Numbered from the stretch's first letter, positions 14,108-23,661 are shown. The stretch is 35,118 nucleotides of DNA from a bacterium (GCA_030689665.1 JAUYFS010000007.1:1-35118); one strand, 5' to 3'. The notes: a model not told the origin generated them from the letters alone. Numbers and translations are program-made.

Positions 14108-16228
14108 ATGGTTCCGCAAACAAGAAAAACATTTCATTTTGACAAAATGCAAAAAAGAGACGGCCAGATCGTTGATTTTTCATTGGAAAAAATTGAAGCA
14201 GCTATTTTTAAGGCGGTTACCGCGGTAAATCAGGGCGATGGAAAAATCGCCAAAAAGCTTACCCAAAAAGTTTTGGGCATTTTAAGCAGGAGGTTCAAAC
14301 CAGGAGAAATTCCGACCGTTGAACAAATTCAGGATATTATTGAAGAGGTTTTGATCTTAGAAGGACTGGTTGATACAGCCAAAGCGTTTATTCTTTATAG
14401 AGAGCAAAGAAGAAGATTAAGAGAAACCGCCACTGCCGTTGATGAGGCGGTTGCTTTGGTGGAGCAATATATCGGAGAAACCGATTGGGAGGTTAAGGAA
14501 AACGCAAATATGACTTATTCGGTGCAGGGATTAAACCATTACGTTACAGCTGCTGTTACAAAAAAATACTGGCTTAATAAAATTTATCCCCAAGAAATCA
14601 GAGAAGCTGCTTCTTCCGGTGATTTGCATATTCATAATTTAGACGCGCTTGCAACTTATTGTTGCGGTTGGGATTTGCAAGACATTTTAATGCGTGGCTA
14701 TGGAGGGGTTCCTGGAAAGGTAGAATCCAAACCAGCAAAGCATTTTAGAGCTGCTTTGGGGCAAATAGTTAATTTTTTCTATACTCTTCAAGGAGAAAGC
14801 GCTGGCGCCCAAGCGCTCTCAAATTTTGACACTCTTTTAGCGCCCTTCATTAGGTATGATAATTTGAATTATATCCAAGTAAAACAAGGAATTGAAGAAT
14901 TTTTATACAATTGTTCAATTCCAACAAGAGTCGGTTTTCAAACTCCTTTTACAAACATCACTTTGGATTTAAAGCCAACAGGCGATTTAAAAAATCAGCC
15001 GGTAATAATCGGCGGCAAACAACAAAAAGAAACCTATGGAGAATTTCAGGAAGAAATGAATGTTTTTAATAAAGCTCTTTTTGAAGGATTTATGGAAGGC
15101 GATGCCAAGGGCAGGGTTTTTACCTTTCCGATACCAACGATAAATATTACCAGCGATTTTGACTGGGATAATCCGGTTTATGATTCGCTTTGGGAATCAA
15201 CCGCAAAATACGGCATTAATTATTTTGCCAATTTTATTAATTCTGATATGAAGCCGGAAAACGCTAGGAGTATGTGTTGTCGATTACGTTTGGACAATAG
15301 GGAATTGTATAAAAGAGGCGGCGGGCTTTTTGGTTCCAACCCCAAAACAGGTTCCATTGGAGTGGTGACAATCAATCTTCCGAGAATAGGATATTTGTCA
15401 AAAACTAAAAAAGAGTTTTTTGACAGATTAAAAAAGATGATGGATATGTCAAAAGAATCGTTGGATATAAAAAGAAAGGTTTTGGAAGGTTTTATAAAAA
15501 AAGGACTTTATCCTTATTCTAAATTTTATCTCGCTGATGTGGAAAAAATGAGAGGGGAATATTTTTCCAACCATTTTTCAACCATTGGTTTAGTTGGAAT
15601 GAATGAAATGCTTTTGAATTTTTTGGGAGAAGACATTGGAACTAAAAGAGGAAGAAAATTTGCCGAAGAAGTTCTGAATTTTATGAGAGATATTTTAGTG
15701 GGATACCAAGAAGCAACAGGAAGCATGTATAATTTGGAAGCAACTCCGGCAGAGGGCACGTCTTATCGTTTGGCGCTAAAGGACAAGGAAAGGTATCCGG
15801 ACATAATTACTGCAGGAACAAAATCGCCCTATTATACCAATTCAAGCCAATTGCCGGTTAATTATACAGATGATTTATCGTTAGCCCTGAAATTGCAGGA
15901 TAATCTCCAGTCAAAATACACGGGCGGAACAGTGTTCCACATATTTTTAGGCGAAAGAGTTTCTGATACTGCAGTTGTCAAAAGTTTAATAAAAAAGATT
16001 TTTGAAAATTTCAAACTTCCTTACATTACTTTTAGCCCGACATTTTCAATTTGCCCGATTCATGGATATATTTCCGGAGAATACCATATTTGTCCCAAAT
16101 GCGTTGTCAATCAGCCCTGTGAGGTTTATTCGCGTATTGTGGGCTATTTAAGGCCTATTCAGCAATGGAATTTGGGCAAGCAGGAAGAATTCAAAGAGAG
16201 AAAAGAATTCTCTTTGAAAAAAATATGA
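14108..16228 (+). CDS. nrdD: Anaerobic ribonucleoside-triphosphate reductase
   Basis: Class III glycyl-radical enzyme that makes deoxyribonucleotides without oxygen. An ATP-cone regulatory domain occupies about residues 10-100. The catalytic barrel includes MCCRLRL, with a candidate thiyl-radical cysteine. The C-terminus carries CPIH...CPKC as a zinc site and the glycyl-radical motif RIVGYLRP with Gly679. The stop overlaps the activase start (ATGA), so the two are translationally coupled. Its presence implies anaerobic growth or oxygen-poor niches. Length 706 is normal. Confidence 0.96.
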   Translation: MVPQTRKTFHFDKMQKRDGQIVDFSLEKIEAAIFKAVTAVNQGDGKIAKKLTQKVLGILSRRFKPGEIPTVEQIQDIIEEVLILEGLVDTAKAFILYREQRRRLRETATAVDEAVALVEQYIGETDWEVKENANMTYSVQGLNHYVTAAVTKKYWLNKIYPQEIREAASSGDLHIHNLDALATYCCGWDLQDILMRGYGGVPGKVESKPAKHFRAALGQIVNFFYTLQGESAGAQALSNFDTLLAPFIRYDNLNYIQVKQGIEEFLYNCSIPTRVGFQTPFTNITLDLKPTGDLKNQPVIIGGKQQKETYGEFQEEMNVFNKALFEGFMEGDAKGRVFTFPIPTINITSDFDWDNPVYDSLWESTAKYGINYFANFINSDMKPENARSMCCRLRLDNRELYKRGGGLFGSNPKTGSIGVVTINLPRIGYLSKTKKEFFDRLKKMMDMSKESLDIKRKVLEGFIKKGLYPYSKFYLADVEKMRGEYFSNHFSTIGLVGMNEMLLNFLGEDIGTKRGRKFAEEVLNFMRDILVGYQEATGSMYNLEATPAEGTSYRLALKDKERYPDIITAGTKSPYYTNSSQLPVNYTDDLSLALKLQDNLQSKYTGGTVFHIFLGERVSDTAVVKSLIKKIFENFKLPYITFSPTFSICPIHGYISGEYHICPKCVVNQPCEVYSRIVGYLRPIQQWNLGKQEEFKERKEFSLKKI

Positions 16229-16935
16229 AAATAAAAGGACTGCAAAAATTTACCCTGATTGATTACCCTCAAAAATTGGCCTGCACTATTTTTATCGCGG
16301 GCTGTAATTTTTTTTGTCCTTTTTGCCACAATTCAGAATTGGTTTGTCCGGAAAAAATTGAACAAATCAGAGAAATTCCGGAACAAGAAATTTTTGATTT
16401 TCTCAAACAAAGAAAAAAATTTTTGGAAGGAGTTTGCATTACTGGCGGAGAACCAACCCTAAACAAAGAAATTATTGATTTTGTCCAAAAAATAAAAAAA
16501 CTTGGGTATTCGGTTAAAATTGACACTAATGGAAGCAACCCAACGGTTATTGAGTCGCTTTTAAAAAGGGGACTGATTGACTATGTTGCCATGGATATAA
16601 AAGCTCCGAAAAATCGTTATCTTGAAATAACGCGTTCAGGCATAGGAGAAAATGTTGGCGATTTAATAGAACAATCAATCGCTCTTTTAAGAAATTCAAA
16701 CATTGATTTTGAGTTTAGAACAACCGTTGTCCCGGAGTTGTTAAACAAAGAAGACATTTTAGAAATAGCAAAATGGATAAAAGGTTCCAGAAGATATTAT
16801 CTTCAGAATTTTATCGGCGCAAAAACAGTTGACCCCTATTTTGAGAGCGTCAAGCCCTATCCGGACGATTATTTGGTGGAAATCAGGAACTCAATTGCGC
16901 CGTTTTTTGAAGTTTGCGAAATAAGAAACATCTAA
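16225..16935 (+). CDS. nrdG: Radical SAM activase of the anaerobic reductase
   Basis: Generates the glycyl radical on NrdD using S-adenosylmethionine and a [4Fe-4S] cluster. The cluster motif CNFFCPFC gives Cys27, Cys31 and Cys34, and CITGGEPTL is the following SAM-binding GGE motif. The start at 16225 is chosen for the ATGA overlap with nrdD and because the protein then begins MKIKGLQKFTLIDYP, the family's usual opening; the longer ATG at 16165 would lie inside nrdD. At 236 residues it is the longer form often paired with NrdD in anaerobes. Confidence 0.94.
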   Translation: MKIKGLQKFTLIDYPQKLACTIFIAGCNFFCPFCHNSELVCPEKIEQIREIPEQEIFDFLKQRKKFLEGVCITGGEPTLNKEIIDFVQKIKKLGYSVKIDTNGSNPTVIESLLKRGLIDYVAMDIKAPKNRYLEITRSGIGENVGDLIEQSIALLRNSNIDFEFRTTVVPELLNKEDILEIAKWIKGSRRYYLQNFIGAKTVDPYFESVKPYPDDYLVEIRNSIAPFFEVCEIRNI

Positions 16936-16937
16936 AA

Positions 16938-18401
16938 ATGGACGAGGAAAATTTTGATTGGAGTTTATTGGTCGCTCTTTTTTTCATTAGTGGCGTGATT
17001 TTCGCCTCTTTTTTTGAATTGGAAAAATGGGAATTGTTTTTGATTGCTTTCTTGGTTCCTTTTTTTGTTTTTTTTATTGTTGAAAAAATTATTTTCAAAA
17101 AAATTTTAATTTCTTTCTTTTTTTTGTTTGGTTTGTGTTTTTTTATCGGAGCCGGATTTTTTTATTTTAATTTGGAGAAAATTAAAAACCTTGATGTTTT
17201 TGCCGAAGAAAAATTGGCGGTTTTTGTAATCAGCGAGCCCTCGCCAAAAGAAAGATTTCAAAGTTTTTTGGCTAAATCTCTGAAAAACGGAAATAAATTT
17301 TCCGTGAATGTATCCAATAGTTTTTATATTCAAGAGTACGATTGTTTGGAAATCAAAGGAAAAATAAAAAACATTGATTCAATTGACGATGACGGCTACA
17401 GGCATTATTTGCTTTCCAGGGAAGTAAAGGGAACAATTTATCTTCCTGAGACCAAAAAAATAAATTGCCCTCAAAACTTGGAAATGTCTTTTTATAAAAA
17501 AATTATCGGTTTTAAGAACAAAACCAAGGAAATTATAAATTTCAGCTTGCCCAAAATCAAAGCTGACTTTTTGTCAGCTTTGATTTTGGGCGGAAGAAAC
17601 ACCATTCCCAAAGAATGGAATGACAGATTAAACCGCACCGGAGTGAGCCATATTTTGGCGATTTCAGGAATGCACATTACGATTTGGGCTTTTTTGATTG
17701 TTGAAATTTTAATCCTTTTGGGATTTTGGAGAGGACAGGCGTTTTATATCGTTATTTTGTTTCTGGCGATTTATTTGATTTTAATCGGTTTTCCGGCCTC
17801 TGCCGTAAGAGCCGCTATTATGGCTGTAATTTTTTTAACAGTCCAAAAAATCGGCTACGCGACCCAGTCGGACAGATTGGTGATTATGGCGGCTTTTTTT
17901 ATGATTTTATTCAACCCTTTTGTCATTTATGACATTGGTTTTCAGCTTTCAGCGATGGCTATTCTGGGGATTATTTATTTGTCGCAGTTTTTTAACGATT
18001 TGCTTGAAAAAATAAAAATGCCGAGAATAATCAGCGAGGTTTTAGCAATGACTTTTGCGGCTCAAATTTTCGTGGTTCCGATACTGGCTTATAATTTTGG
18101 ACAAATTTCAGTTATCAGCCCGATTACAAACATTTTAATCGCGCCGCTTTTTCCTTTTATTTTGATAACAGGTTCAGCTTTGATAATTCTGGGTTTTTTC
18201 CATTTGGAACTTACTTTTTTCGTAAATTGGTTTTTAATTTTGGTTTTTGGATATTTTTTGGAAGTTGTCAGGTATTTTGACAAAGTCCCTTTCGCAATCG
18301 CTGAAATTAAAAACCTTTCATTTGTCGTTTTTGTGATTTACTACCTCTTTTTATCTTTAATCACTTGGTTTATAATTAAAAAAAGAAAATTCCAAATATG
18401 A
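16938..18401 (+). CDS. comEC: ComEC/Rec2-type DNA uptake channel, no beta-lactamase domain
   Basis: Polytopic membrane protein related to ComEC, the channel that carries single-stranded DNA across the membrane in natural transformation. Several N-terminal hydrophobic helices (about residues 8-70) precede an extracytoplasmic region (about 85-190, DUF4131-like). The competence domain then shows FLSALILGGRNTIP, GVSHILAISGMHI and GFPASAVRAAIMA with about eight further helices. The protein ends after the membrane domain at 487 residues, so the C-terminal metallo-beta-lactamase-like nuclease domain of longer ComEC proteins is missing. Start 16938 is two bases after the nrdG stop. It overlaps the next gene by ATGA. 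Confidence 0.9.
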   Translation: MDEENFDWSLLVALFFISGVIFASFFELEKWELFLIAFLVPFFVFFIVEKIIFKKILISFFFLFGLCFFIGAGFFYFNLEKIKNLDVFAEEKLAVFVISEPSPKERFQSFLAKSLKNGNKFSVNVSNSFYIQEYDCLEIKGKIKNIDSIDDDGYRHYLLSREVKGTIYLPETKKINCPQNLEMSFYKKIIGFKNKTKEIINFSLPKIKADFLSALILGGRNTIPKEWNDRLNRTGVSHILAISGMHITIWAFLIVEILILLGFWRGQAFYIVILFLAIYLILIGFPASAVRAAIMAVIFLTVQKIGYATQSDRLVIMAAFFMILFNPFVIYDIGFQLSAMAILGIIYLSQFFNDLLEKIKMPRIISEVLAMTFAAQIFVVPILAYNFGQISVISPITNILIAPLFPFILITGSALIILGFFHLELTFFVNWFLILVFGYFLEVVRYFDKVPFAIAEIKNLSFVVFVIYYLFLSLITWFIIKKRKFQI

Positions 18402-19732
18402 GAATTTCAGATGAATCAAAAAAGGCCTGGATTATTACCGTAAATATGGGTTATGGCCATCAGAGGACCGCGTATCCTTTGAGGTTTTTGGCGGCTCAGT
18501 CCGGACTTATACAAAAAAACCAAGAATCCCAGAATGTGATAAATGCCAATGATTATTTCAGAATGCCGGAAAAAGACAGGATTTTTTGGCGCCAAACCAG
18601 GAATTTTTATGAAATGATTTCAAGATTTAAAAAATTTCCTCTTTTAGGAGATTTGGCTTTTTCTGTTTTTGATTTTTTCCAAAGAATCTTGGTTTTTTAT
18701 CCCAAAAGAGATTTGTCAAAACCAAATCTGGCCTTAAGGGGAAACTTTTCTCTTATTCAAAGGGGTTTTGGCAGGGATTTAATCGGAAAATTAAACATTG
18801 AAAGAGGCAAGCCGATTCCTTTCATCACTTCTTTTTTTCTTCCGGCTTTTATGGCTGAACGATTTGATTACAATGGCGAGATTTTTTGCATTGTTTGCGA
18901 TGCTGACATTGCCAGGATTTGGGCTTCTTTAAATCCCGAGAAAAGCAGAATTAAATATTTTGCCCCGAATCAAAGAGTGGTTGAAAGATTAAGAATGTAT
19001 GGGATTAAAAATGAAAATATTTTTTTAACCGGTTATCCTTTGCCTTTGGAAAATATCGGTTCTGAAGAAATGGAAATTTTGAAAGAAAATTTGCGTTATC
19101 GTCTTTTGAATTTAGACCCGCAAAAAAGATATTCGGCAAAATATCATGTTTTGATTGAAAAATATCTTGGTTCTTTGCCGGATTTTCCAAACCATCCGTT
19201 GACTATTTTATTTTCTGTCGGCGGGGCCGGAGCGCAAAAAGAGATTGGAATTAACATTGTAAAAAGCTTGAAAGAAAGGATAAAAAATAAAACGGTTAAA
19301 ATAATTTTATCTGCAGGAACCAAGGAGAAAGTTAAAAAATATTTTCAGGAAAATGTAAAAAAACTGGGGCTAGAAGACCATTTGTACGAAAACATTGATA
19401 TAATTTATCAGAAAAATATTTATGATTATTTTGAAGAATTTAACAAAAAACTCAGGAAAACCGACATTTTATGGACAAAACCAAGCGAACTTTCTTTTTA
19501 TTCCGCTTTGGGAATTCCGATTGTTATTGCGCCGACAATCGGTTCCCAAGAAGATTTTAACAAAAGATGGCTTATAAAATCCGGTTATGGAATGACTCAG
19601 GAAAATCCAAAATACACGGAACAATGGCTTTTTGACTGGTTAAAAACCGGCTATTTGGCAGAAGCGGCAATGCAAGCATTTATAGAAGGGGAGAAACTCG
19701 GCGTTTATAACATCCAAAAAATAATTTCTTAA
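18398..19732 (+). CDS. GT-B-like glycosyltransferase, MurG/MGDG-synthase style
   Basis: A 444-residue cytoplasmic protein. The start holds NMGYGHQRTAYPL (GYGHQRTA at 18-25), close to the GxGHxxxA loop of family 28 enzymes such as MurG and MGDG synthases. A second Rossmann-like half begins near HPLTILFSVGGAGAQKEIG, and WTKPSELSFYSALGIPIVIAPTIGSQEDFNKRW resembles the donor-binding part where the nucleotide-sugar is held. The exact sugar and acceptor cannot be read from sequence; a lipid acceptor is plausible. Translation is coupled to comEC by ATGA overlap, and a hairpin terminator follows, so it closes the long hisS-to-here run. Confidence 0.65.
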   Translation: MRISDESKKAWIITVNMGYGHQRTAYPLRFLAAQSGLIQKNQESQNVINANDYFRMPEKDRIFWRQTRNFYEMISRFKKFPLLGDLAFSVFDFFQRILVFYPKRDLSKPNLALRGNFSLIQRGFGRDLIGKLNIERGKPIPFITSFFLPAFMAERFDYNGEIFCIVCDADIARIWASLNPEKSRIKYFAPNQRVVERLRMYGIKNENIFLTGYPLPLENIGSEEMEILKENLRYRLLNLDPQKRYSAKYHVLIEKYLGSLPDFPNHPLTILFSVGGAGAQKEIGINIVKSLKERIKNKTVKIILSAGTKEKVKKYFQENVKKLGLEDHLYENIDIIYQKNIYDYFEEFNKKLRKTDILWTKPSELSFYSALGIPIVIAPTIGSQEDFNKRWLIKSGYGMTQENPKYTEQWLFDWLKTGYLAEAAMQAFIEGEKLGVYNIQKIIS

Positions 19733-19735
19733 TTT

Positions 19736-19773
19736 AGCCGCGGAGGAGGGTCAGACCCTCCTCTGCGGCTTTT
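19736..19773 (+). terminator. Hairpin terminator, GGGTCWGACCC family
   Basis: A 15-bp stem (19736-19750 with 19756-19770, one G-T pair) has the loop TCAGA and a TTTA tail. The core GGGTCAGACCC is shared with the copies at 93-119, 229-257 and 1474-1504, 18 kb away; the outer arm is different. Confidence 0.65.
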
Positions 19774-19777
19774 AATA

Positions 19778-19805
19778 TTGACAAATCGCTGATTTTTGGT
19801 ATAAT
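19778..19805 (+). promoter_or_regulatory. Consensus promoter of the sortase operon, leaderless start
   Basis: TTGACA (19778-19783), a 16-bp spacer and TATAAT (19800-19805) with TG at the extended -10 position. The ATG begins at 19812, six bases after the -10, so the transcript should start at or next to the start codon. The spacing equals that of pth. Confidence 0.75.
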
Positions 19806-19811
19806 AAAATA

Positions 19812-20411
19812 ATGATAGTGATTAAGAAAATTAAGCCGTTTTTAAGGGCTTTTATTTTTTTCTTTGTAATCTGTTTTTTAATAATAAATTGGAATAATAT
19901 TTCCTGGATTTTCAATTACAAGGCAGTTTCCCAAATTCTCTCTGAAAAATTTTTGCCCAAAGAAAAAATTAATTATGAATATTCTGCTTTTCAGAATATT
20001 CTGGAAATTCCCAATTTGGAAATTTCAGCGCCAATTGTTTTTTTAGACGAGAAAAACAGCGACTTGGTTTATAAATCATTGGATTTTGGAGTTGTCCATT
20101 TTCCGGATTCAAAATTTCCCGGCCAAACAGGACAAACAATAATTTTAGGGCACAGCGCGCCTATTGGCTGGCCTAAAATAAAATACGATTGGATTTTCAG
20201 CAGGATAAACGAACTGGAACAAGGCGATAAAATCTTTATCCATTATAACAGCAAAAAATTCTCCTATTCTGTTAATAGAAAGATTTTCCTTGAAAGGGGA
20301 GAAGAAATTCCTGAAAACGGGTTGACAAAAAATAAAAATGTGTTAATATTAATTAGTTGTTGGCCCCCAGGCAAAGATTTAAAAAGGATTGCCATTGAGG
20401 CGCAGAACTAA
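19812..20411 (+). CDS. Sortase-family transpeptidase
   Basis: Membrane-anchored cysteine transpeptidase that attaches surface proteins to the cell envelope. One N-terminal membrane helix (about residues 10-27) is followed by the sortase barrel. The catalytic triad is visible: His114 in TIILGHSAP, Cys183 in LILISCWPPG and Arg192 in KRIAI. The class is nearest D or E by the short length (199 residues) and the SC-W-P-P-G context, but this is not certain. The next gene, 13 bases on, encodes a secreted Cys-rich protein with a C-terminal membrane helix, a possible though atypical substrate. Confidence 0.88.
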   Translation: MIVIKKIKPFLRAFIFFFVICFLIINWNNISWIFNYKAVSQILSEKFLPKEKINYEYSAFQNILEIPNLEISAPIVFLDEKNSDLVYKSLDFGVVHFPDSKFPGQTGQTIILGHSAPIGWPKIKYDWIFSRINELEQGDKIFIHYNSKKFSYSVNRKIFLERGEEIPENGLTKNKNVLILISCWPPGKDLKRIAIEAQN

Positions 20412-20424
20412 AAAAGAAATATAA

Positions 20425-21702
20425 ATGTTTTTACCCAATTTTATAAAAATTAAAAGCTTTTTAATCCTTGCAATTATTTTACTGTTGCCTGTTTTTGTTT
20501 TTGCGGACACTTGTTCCGACCAGTGTTCTTATGTTGGAAAATTAGAGTATTACCAAGACAAAGTAAGACAATGCGGCAACTATGATTCAGACCCTTGCTT
20601 GGAATGGTCAAATTATTCAACCTATTCAACTTGCGTTGATGAATGCTCTTCTTTGGGAGAAAAAGAATATGCCAATGGAAAAATCAGGCAATGCGGAAAT
20701 TATGATTCAGACCCTTGCTTGGAATGGAATAATTGGGAAAACTACCAGGAATCCAAGACAAAAGACGAGCTTTCGGTTTCTTTAAAACCAAGCGTTTCCG
20801 CGGGTTGCGCTCCGCTTAACGGCATTGGTTTAACCGCAACGGTTTTAGGCGGCGAAGAAGGTTATTTCGCCTTTTATTTTGATTGTATGAATAATGGCAC
20901 TTGGGAAAAAACCTTGGACAGCAATAGCAGGGTTGTGCCGGTTGATAAACTTTGCAATTATTGGAACCCCGGAATTTATACGGCCAAAATAAGGATTGTG
21001 AAATTGGGCGTGGTTGCTGAAAATACGACAACAATAAATGCCAAAAATTGCGGGACAGCGGGAATAAAAGTTGAAAATTTGGCTACTAATGTTTCAGATG
21101 GAGTTTATTTGCGCGATTCTCTTCCAGCTGACCCGGGCGAACTTGTTTCTTTCCAAATAAAAATTATCAATGGCGTTTCTTCAATAAAAAATGCGGTTGT
21201 CTCGGATAATCTTCCTTCAAAAATGGCTTATGCCGGAAATTTAATCATTGACGGAAAATCAGCAAGCGGCGACATAATAAAAGGAATTAATATCGGCGAT
21301 TTAAATTCCGGTCAGACAAAAATTTTAAGCTTTAATGCGACAATCGCCGAAGCCAAGGAATTTAATTTTGGCCAAACCAAATTGATTAACACTGTTTTGG
21401 TTTACAGCGCAGGCGGTTCTGGTTCTGATTCAGCGACCGTTGTTGTGGAAAGAAAAGCGACACTGGCTGTCGCGACAAGCGTTTCCACGGGAATTACCAA
21501 TAATCTTTTGGTTGATTCTTTTTTCTTGCCGCTGGCAATTGGTTTATTGTTAGTATGGATTTTTAAATCTGGTATAATTGGGGTTGAGGAGTGGATTGAC
21601 GGCAAAAAACAGAAGACGGAAAAATATAGGTTTAAAAAATTGCTCCAATTAAAAATTTCTCAGGCCAAGATCAAAGAGTTTCTTGAAAGAAGGATTCCTT
21701 AG
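20425..21702 (+). CDS. Secreted Cys-rich repeat surface protein
   Basis: A 425-residue predicted surface protein. A signal peptide (residues 1-27, cleavage likely after VFA) is followed by two tandem 40-residue repeats (about 29-110). Each has four cysteines spaced C-x3-C and C-x7-C, with QCGNYDSDPCLEW identical in both. A region of about 210-340 resembles a DUF11/CARDB-type beta-sandwich (VSFQIKIINGVSS, VVSDNLPSKM). A membrane helix near 366-385 and a basic cytoplasmic tail of about 38 residues end the protein. No LPxTG motif is seen, and the long tail is unlike a classic sortase substrate, so it may be anchored by the helix itself. Confidence 0.75.
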   Translation: MFLPNFIKIKSFLILAIILLLPVFVFADTCSDQCSYVGKLEYYQDKVRQCGNYDSDPCLEWSNYSTYSTCVDECSSLGEKEYANGKIRQCGNYDSDPCLEWNNWENYQESKTKDELSVSLKPSVSAGCAPLNGIGLTATVLGGEEGYFAFYFDCMNNGTWEKTLDSNSRVVPVDKLCNYWNPGIYTAKIRIVKLGVVAENTTTINAKNCGTAGIKVENLATNVSDGVYLRDSLPADPGELVSFQIKIINGVSSIKNAVVSDNLPSKMAYAGNLIIDGKSASGDIIKGINIGDLNSGQTKILSFNATIAEAKEFNFGQTKLINTVLVYSAGGSGSDSATVVVERKATLAVATSVSTGITNNLLVDSFFLPLAIGLLLVWIFKSGIIGVEEWIDGKKQKTEKYRFKKLLQLKISQAKIKEFLERRIP

Positions 21703-21724
21703 GTCCAATTAATAAAAAATCAAA

Positions 21725-22657
21725 ATGACATGGGTTTTGATAGGCGTTTTTTCTTATTTGATTTCAGCTTTCGTTTCTCTACTTGATAAATTTGTTTTAA
21801 AAACATTAATCCCGGAACCTAAGGTTTACACTTTTTATGTCGGGATTCTTGGAATTTTAGTTTTATTTCTTGCTCCTTTTGTCGGTTTTTCAATGATGCC
21901 GATAAAAGAGCTTTTATTGGCGCTTCTTGCCGGTGTTGTTTTTATTATTGGGCTTTTCTTTTTTTACAGCGGTTTTAAAAAATATGAGGTTTCAAGAGTT
22001 GTTTCAGCTGTTGGCGGATTAGGCCCGATTTTCACTTTTTTACTGATTATTTTGATTGGCAATCTTTTAAAAACAACAGAAACATCAATTTTTACAAATC
22101 AGCAGTTTTTGGCTTTTTTACTTCTTGTTTTGGGAAGTTTTTTAATTTCTTATGAGTTGGATAAAAAAATAACCCCTAGAAGTTTTTTTATTTCAGTTGC
22201 CGCTGCTTTTTTCTTTTCACTTAGTATTGTCCTGACAAAAAATGTTTTTTTGACCCAGCCGTTCTGGAACGCTTTGATCTGGATAAAAATTGGCGGCTTT
22301 TTGGCTGGAATAATGTTTATTTTTTTCAAGGAGGTTCAGGATGAGGTTTTTGGCTACGCTAAAAGTATTTCTAAAAAATCAGCAGGGGTTTTATTCTTAA
22401 ATCAAGGCATTTTATCGGTTTTTGCAGGTCTTCTTTCAAACTGGGCAATATTTTTAGCGCCAATGGGCGGCGTTGCTATTCTTAATTCTCTTCAAGGCGT
22501 CCAATATTTATTTTTGTTTGTTCTAACCCTGTTTTTATCTTTTTATTTCCCAGGTTTTTTAAAAGAAAAAATCGCGCGAAAGATTGTTTTGCAAAAAATA
22601 GCGGCAATTTTAATAATTATTTTTGGCATTGTTTTTTTGTATTTAAAATTTTTATAA
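21725..22657 (+). CDS. EamA/DMT-family membrane transporter
   Basis: A 310-residue polytopic protein with about ten hydrophobic helices in two related halves, as in the drug/metabolite transporter superfamily. The halves start near residues 1 and 165, and each has the GG-L-P-like hinge (VVSAVGGLGPIFTF in the first, GGVAILNSLQGVQYLF in the second). The substrate cannot be predicted. It sits in an envelope operon between a surface protein and a glycoside hydrolase, so transport of a sugar or lipid-linked building block is possible. Confidence 0.85.
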   Translation: MTWVLIGVFSYLISAFVSLLDKFVLKTLIPEPKVYTFYVGILGILVLFLAPFVGFSMMPIKELLLALLAGVVFIIGLFFFYSGFKKYEVSRVVSAVGGLGPIFTFLLIILIGNLLKTTETSIFTNQQFLAFLLLVLGSFLISYELDKKITPRSFFISVAAAFFFSLSIVLTKNVFLTQPFWNALIWIKIGGFLAGIMFIFFKEVQDEVFGYAKSISKKSAGVLFLNQGILSVFAGLLSNWAIFLAPMGGVAILNSLQGVQYLFLFVLTLFLSFYFPGFLKEKIARKIVLQKIAAILIIIFGIVFLYLKFL

Positions 22658-22665
22658 AATAAAAG

Positions 22666-23661
22666 ATGAATAAAATCTCAAAAATTTTATTAATAATTTT
22701 AGCTGTTTTTTTGTGCATTTTGGGATATTTTTTTCTCGGCAGCCCGCAGCCAGCGGAAAAAATAAATTGGGGCGTTAATTTTTCCCAGCGATACGCGGAA
22801 CAATTGGGGATTGAATGGAAAGAATCGTTTCTGGCGATTTTAGACGATTTAGGCGCCAAAAAAATCAGATTGTCGGCTGACTGGGATTTAATTGAGGCAA
22901 ATTCCGGAGAATATAATTTTAATGATTTGGATTGGCAAATAAATGAAGCTGAAAAAAGAGATGTGGAGCTTATTTTAACTATTGGTTTGAAAACGCTTCG
23001 TTGGCCGGAATGCCATATTCCAGAATGGGCGAAAAATTTGACTGATAAAGAAAAAGAAGAAAAAATCACCACCTTGGTTAAAGAAATAGTTTTGAGATAT
23101 AAAGATAATTCTTCTGTAAAATTATGGCAAGTGGAAAATGAGATATTTTTTCCTTTTGGCGATTGTCCTAAAATTTCCAAAGATTTTTTTGAGAAAGAAA
23201 TTCAACTGGTTATGGATTTAGACAAATCAGGCAAACCAATTTTAATCACAGATAGCGGAGAATTCTCATTTTGGTTGAACTCAGCAAAATATGGAGATTT
23301 GGTTGGAACAAGTATGTATAGAAATGCTTGGTTTGGAGAATTTAATTTATCCGTTCCCTACCCGTTTCCGCCGATTTTTTACAGCAGAAGAGCTGATTTG
23401 GTTAAAACATTTTTTGATAAAAAAGTAATTGTGACTGAATTTCAAGCGGAGCCATGGGGTGAAAAACCGCTTTACGCCTTGAGTTTAGACAAGCAAAAAA
23501 AGCTTTTTTGGATAAATGATTTTGGAAAACACATAGAATTTGCCCAGAAAACCGGATTTGATGAAATTTATTTTTGGGGAACAGAATGGTGGTATTGGTT
23601 AAAAACAAAACAAAATTATCCGGAATTTTGGAACGCGGCAAAAGAACTATTTAAAAATTAA
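22666..23661 (+). CDS. Secreted TIM-barrel glycoside hydrolase (clan GH-A type)
   Basis: A 331-residue predicted extracellular or membrane-tethered hydrolase. An N-terminal hydrophobic segment (residues 6-26) serves as signal or anchor. The barrel shows KKIRLSADWDLIE, then WQVENEI with Asn158-Glu159 as the likely acid/base after strand 4, and VIVTEFQAEPWG with Glu258 as the likely nucleophile on strand 7, the arrangement of clan GH-A. WGTEWWYWL near the C-terminus gives the aromatic patch lining the active site. The exact substrate is unknown. Neighbouring glycosyltransferases suggest a role in an envelope glycan. Confidence 0.8.
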   Translation: MNKISKILLIILAVFLCILGYFFLGSPQPAEKINWGVNFSQRYAEQLGIEWKESFLAILDDLGAKKIRLSADWDLIEANSGEYNFNDLDWQINEAEKRDVELILTIGLKTLRWPECHIPEWAKNLTDKEKEEKITTLVKEIVLRYKDNSSVKLWQVENEIFFPFGDCPKISKDFFEKEIQLVMDLDKSGKPILITDSGEFSFWLNSAKYGDLVGTSMYRNAWFGEFNLSVPYPFPPIFYSRRADLVKTFFDKKVIVTEFQAEPWGEKPLYALSLDKQKKLFWINDFGKHIEFAQKTGFDEIYFWGTEWWYWLKTKQNYPEFWNAAKELFKN

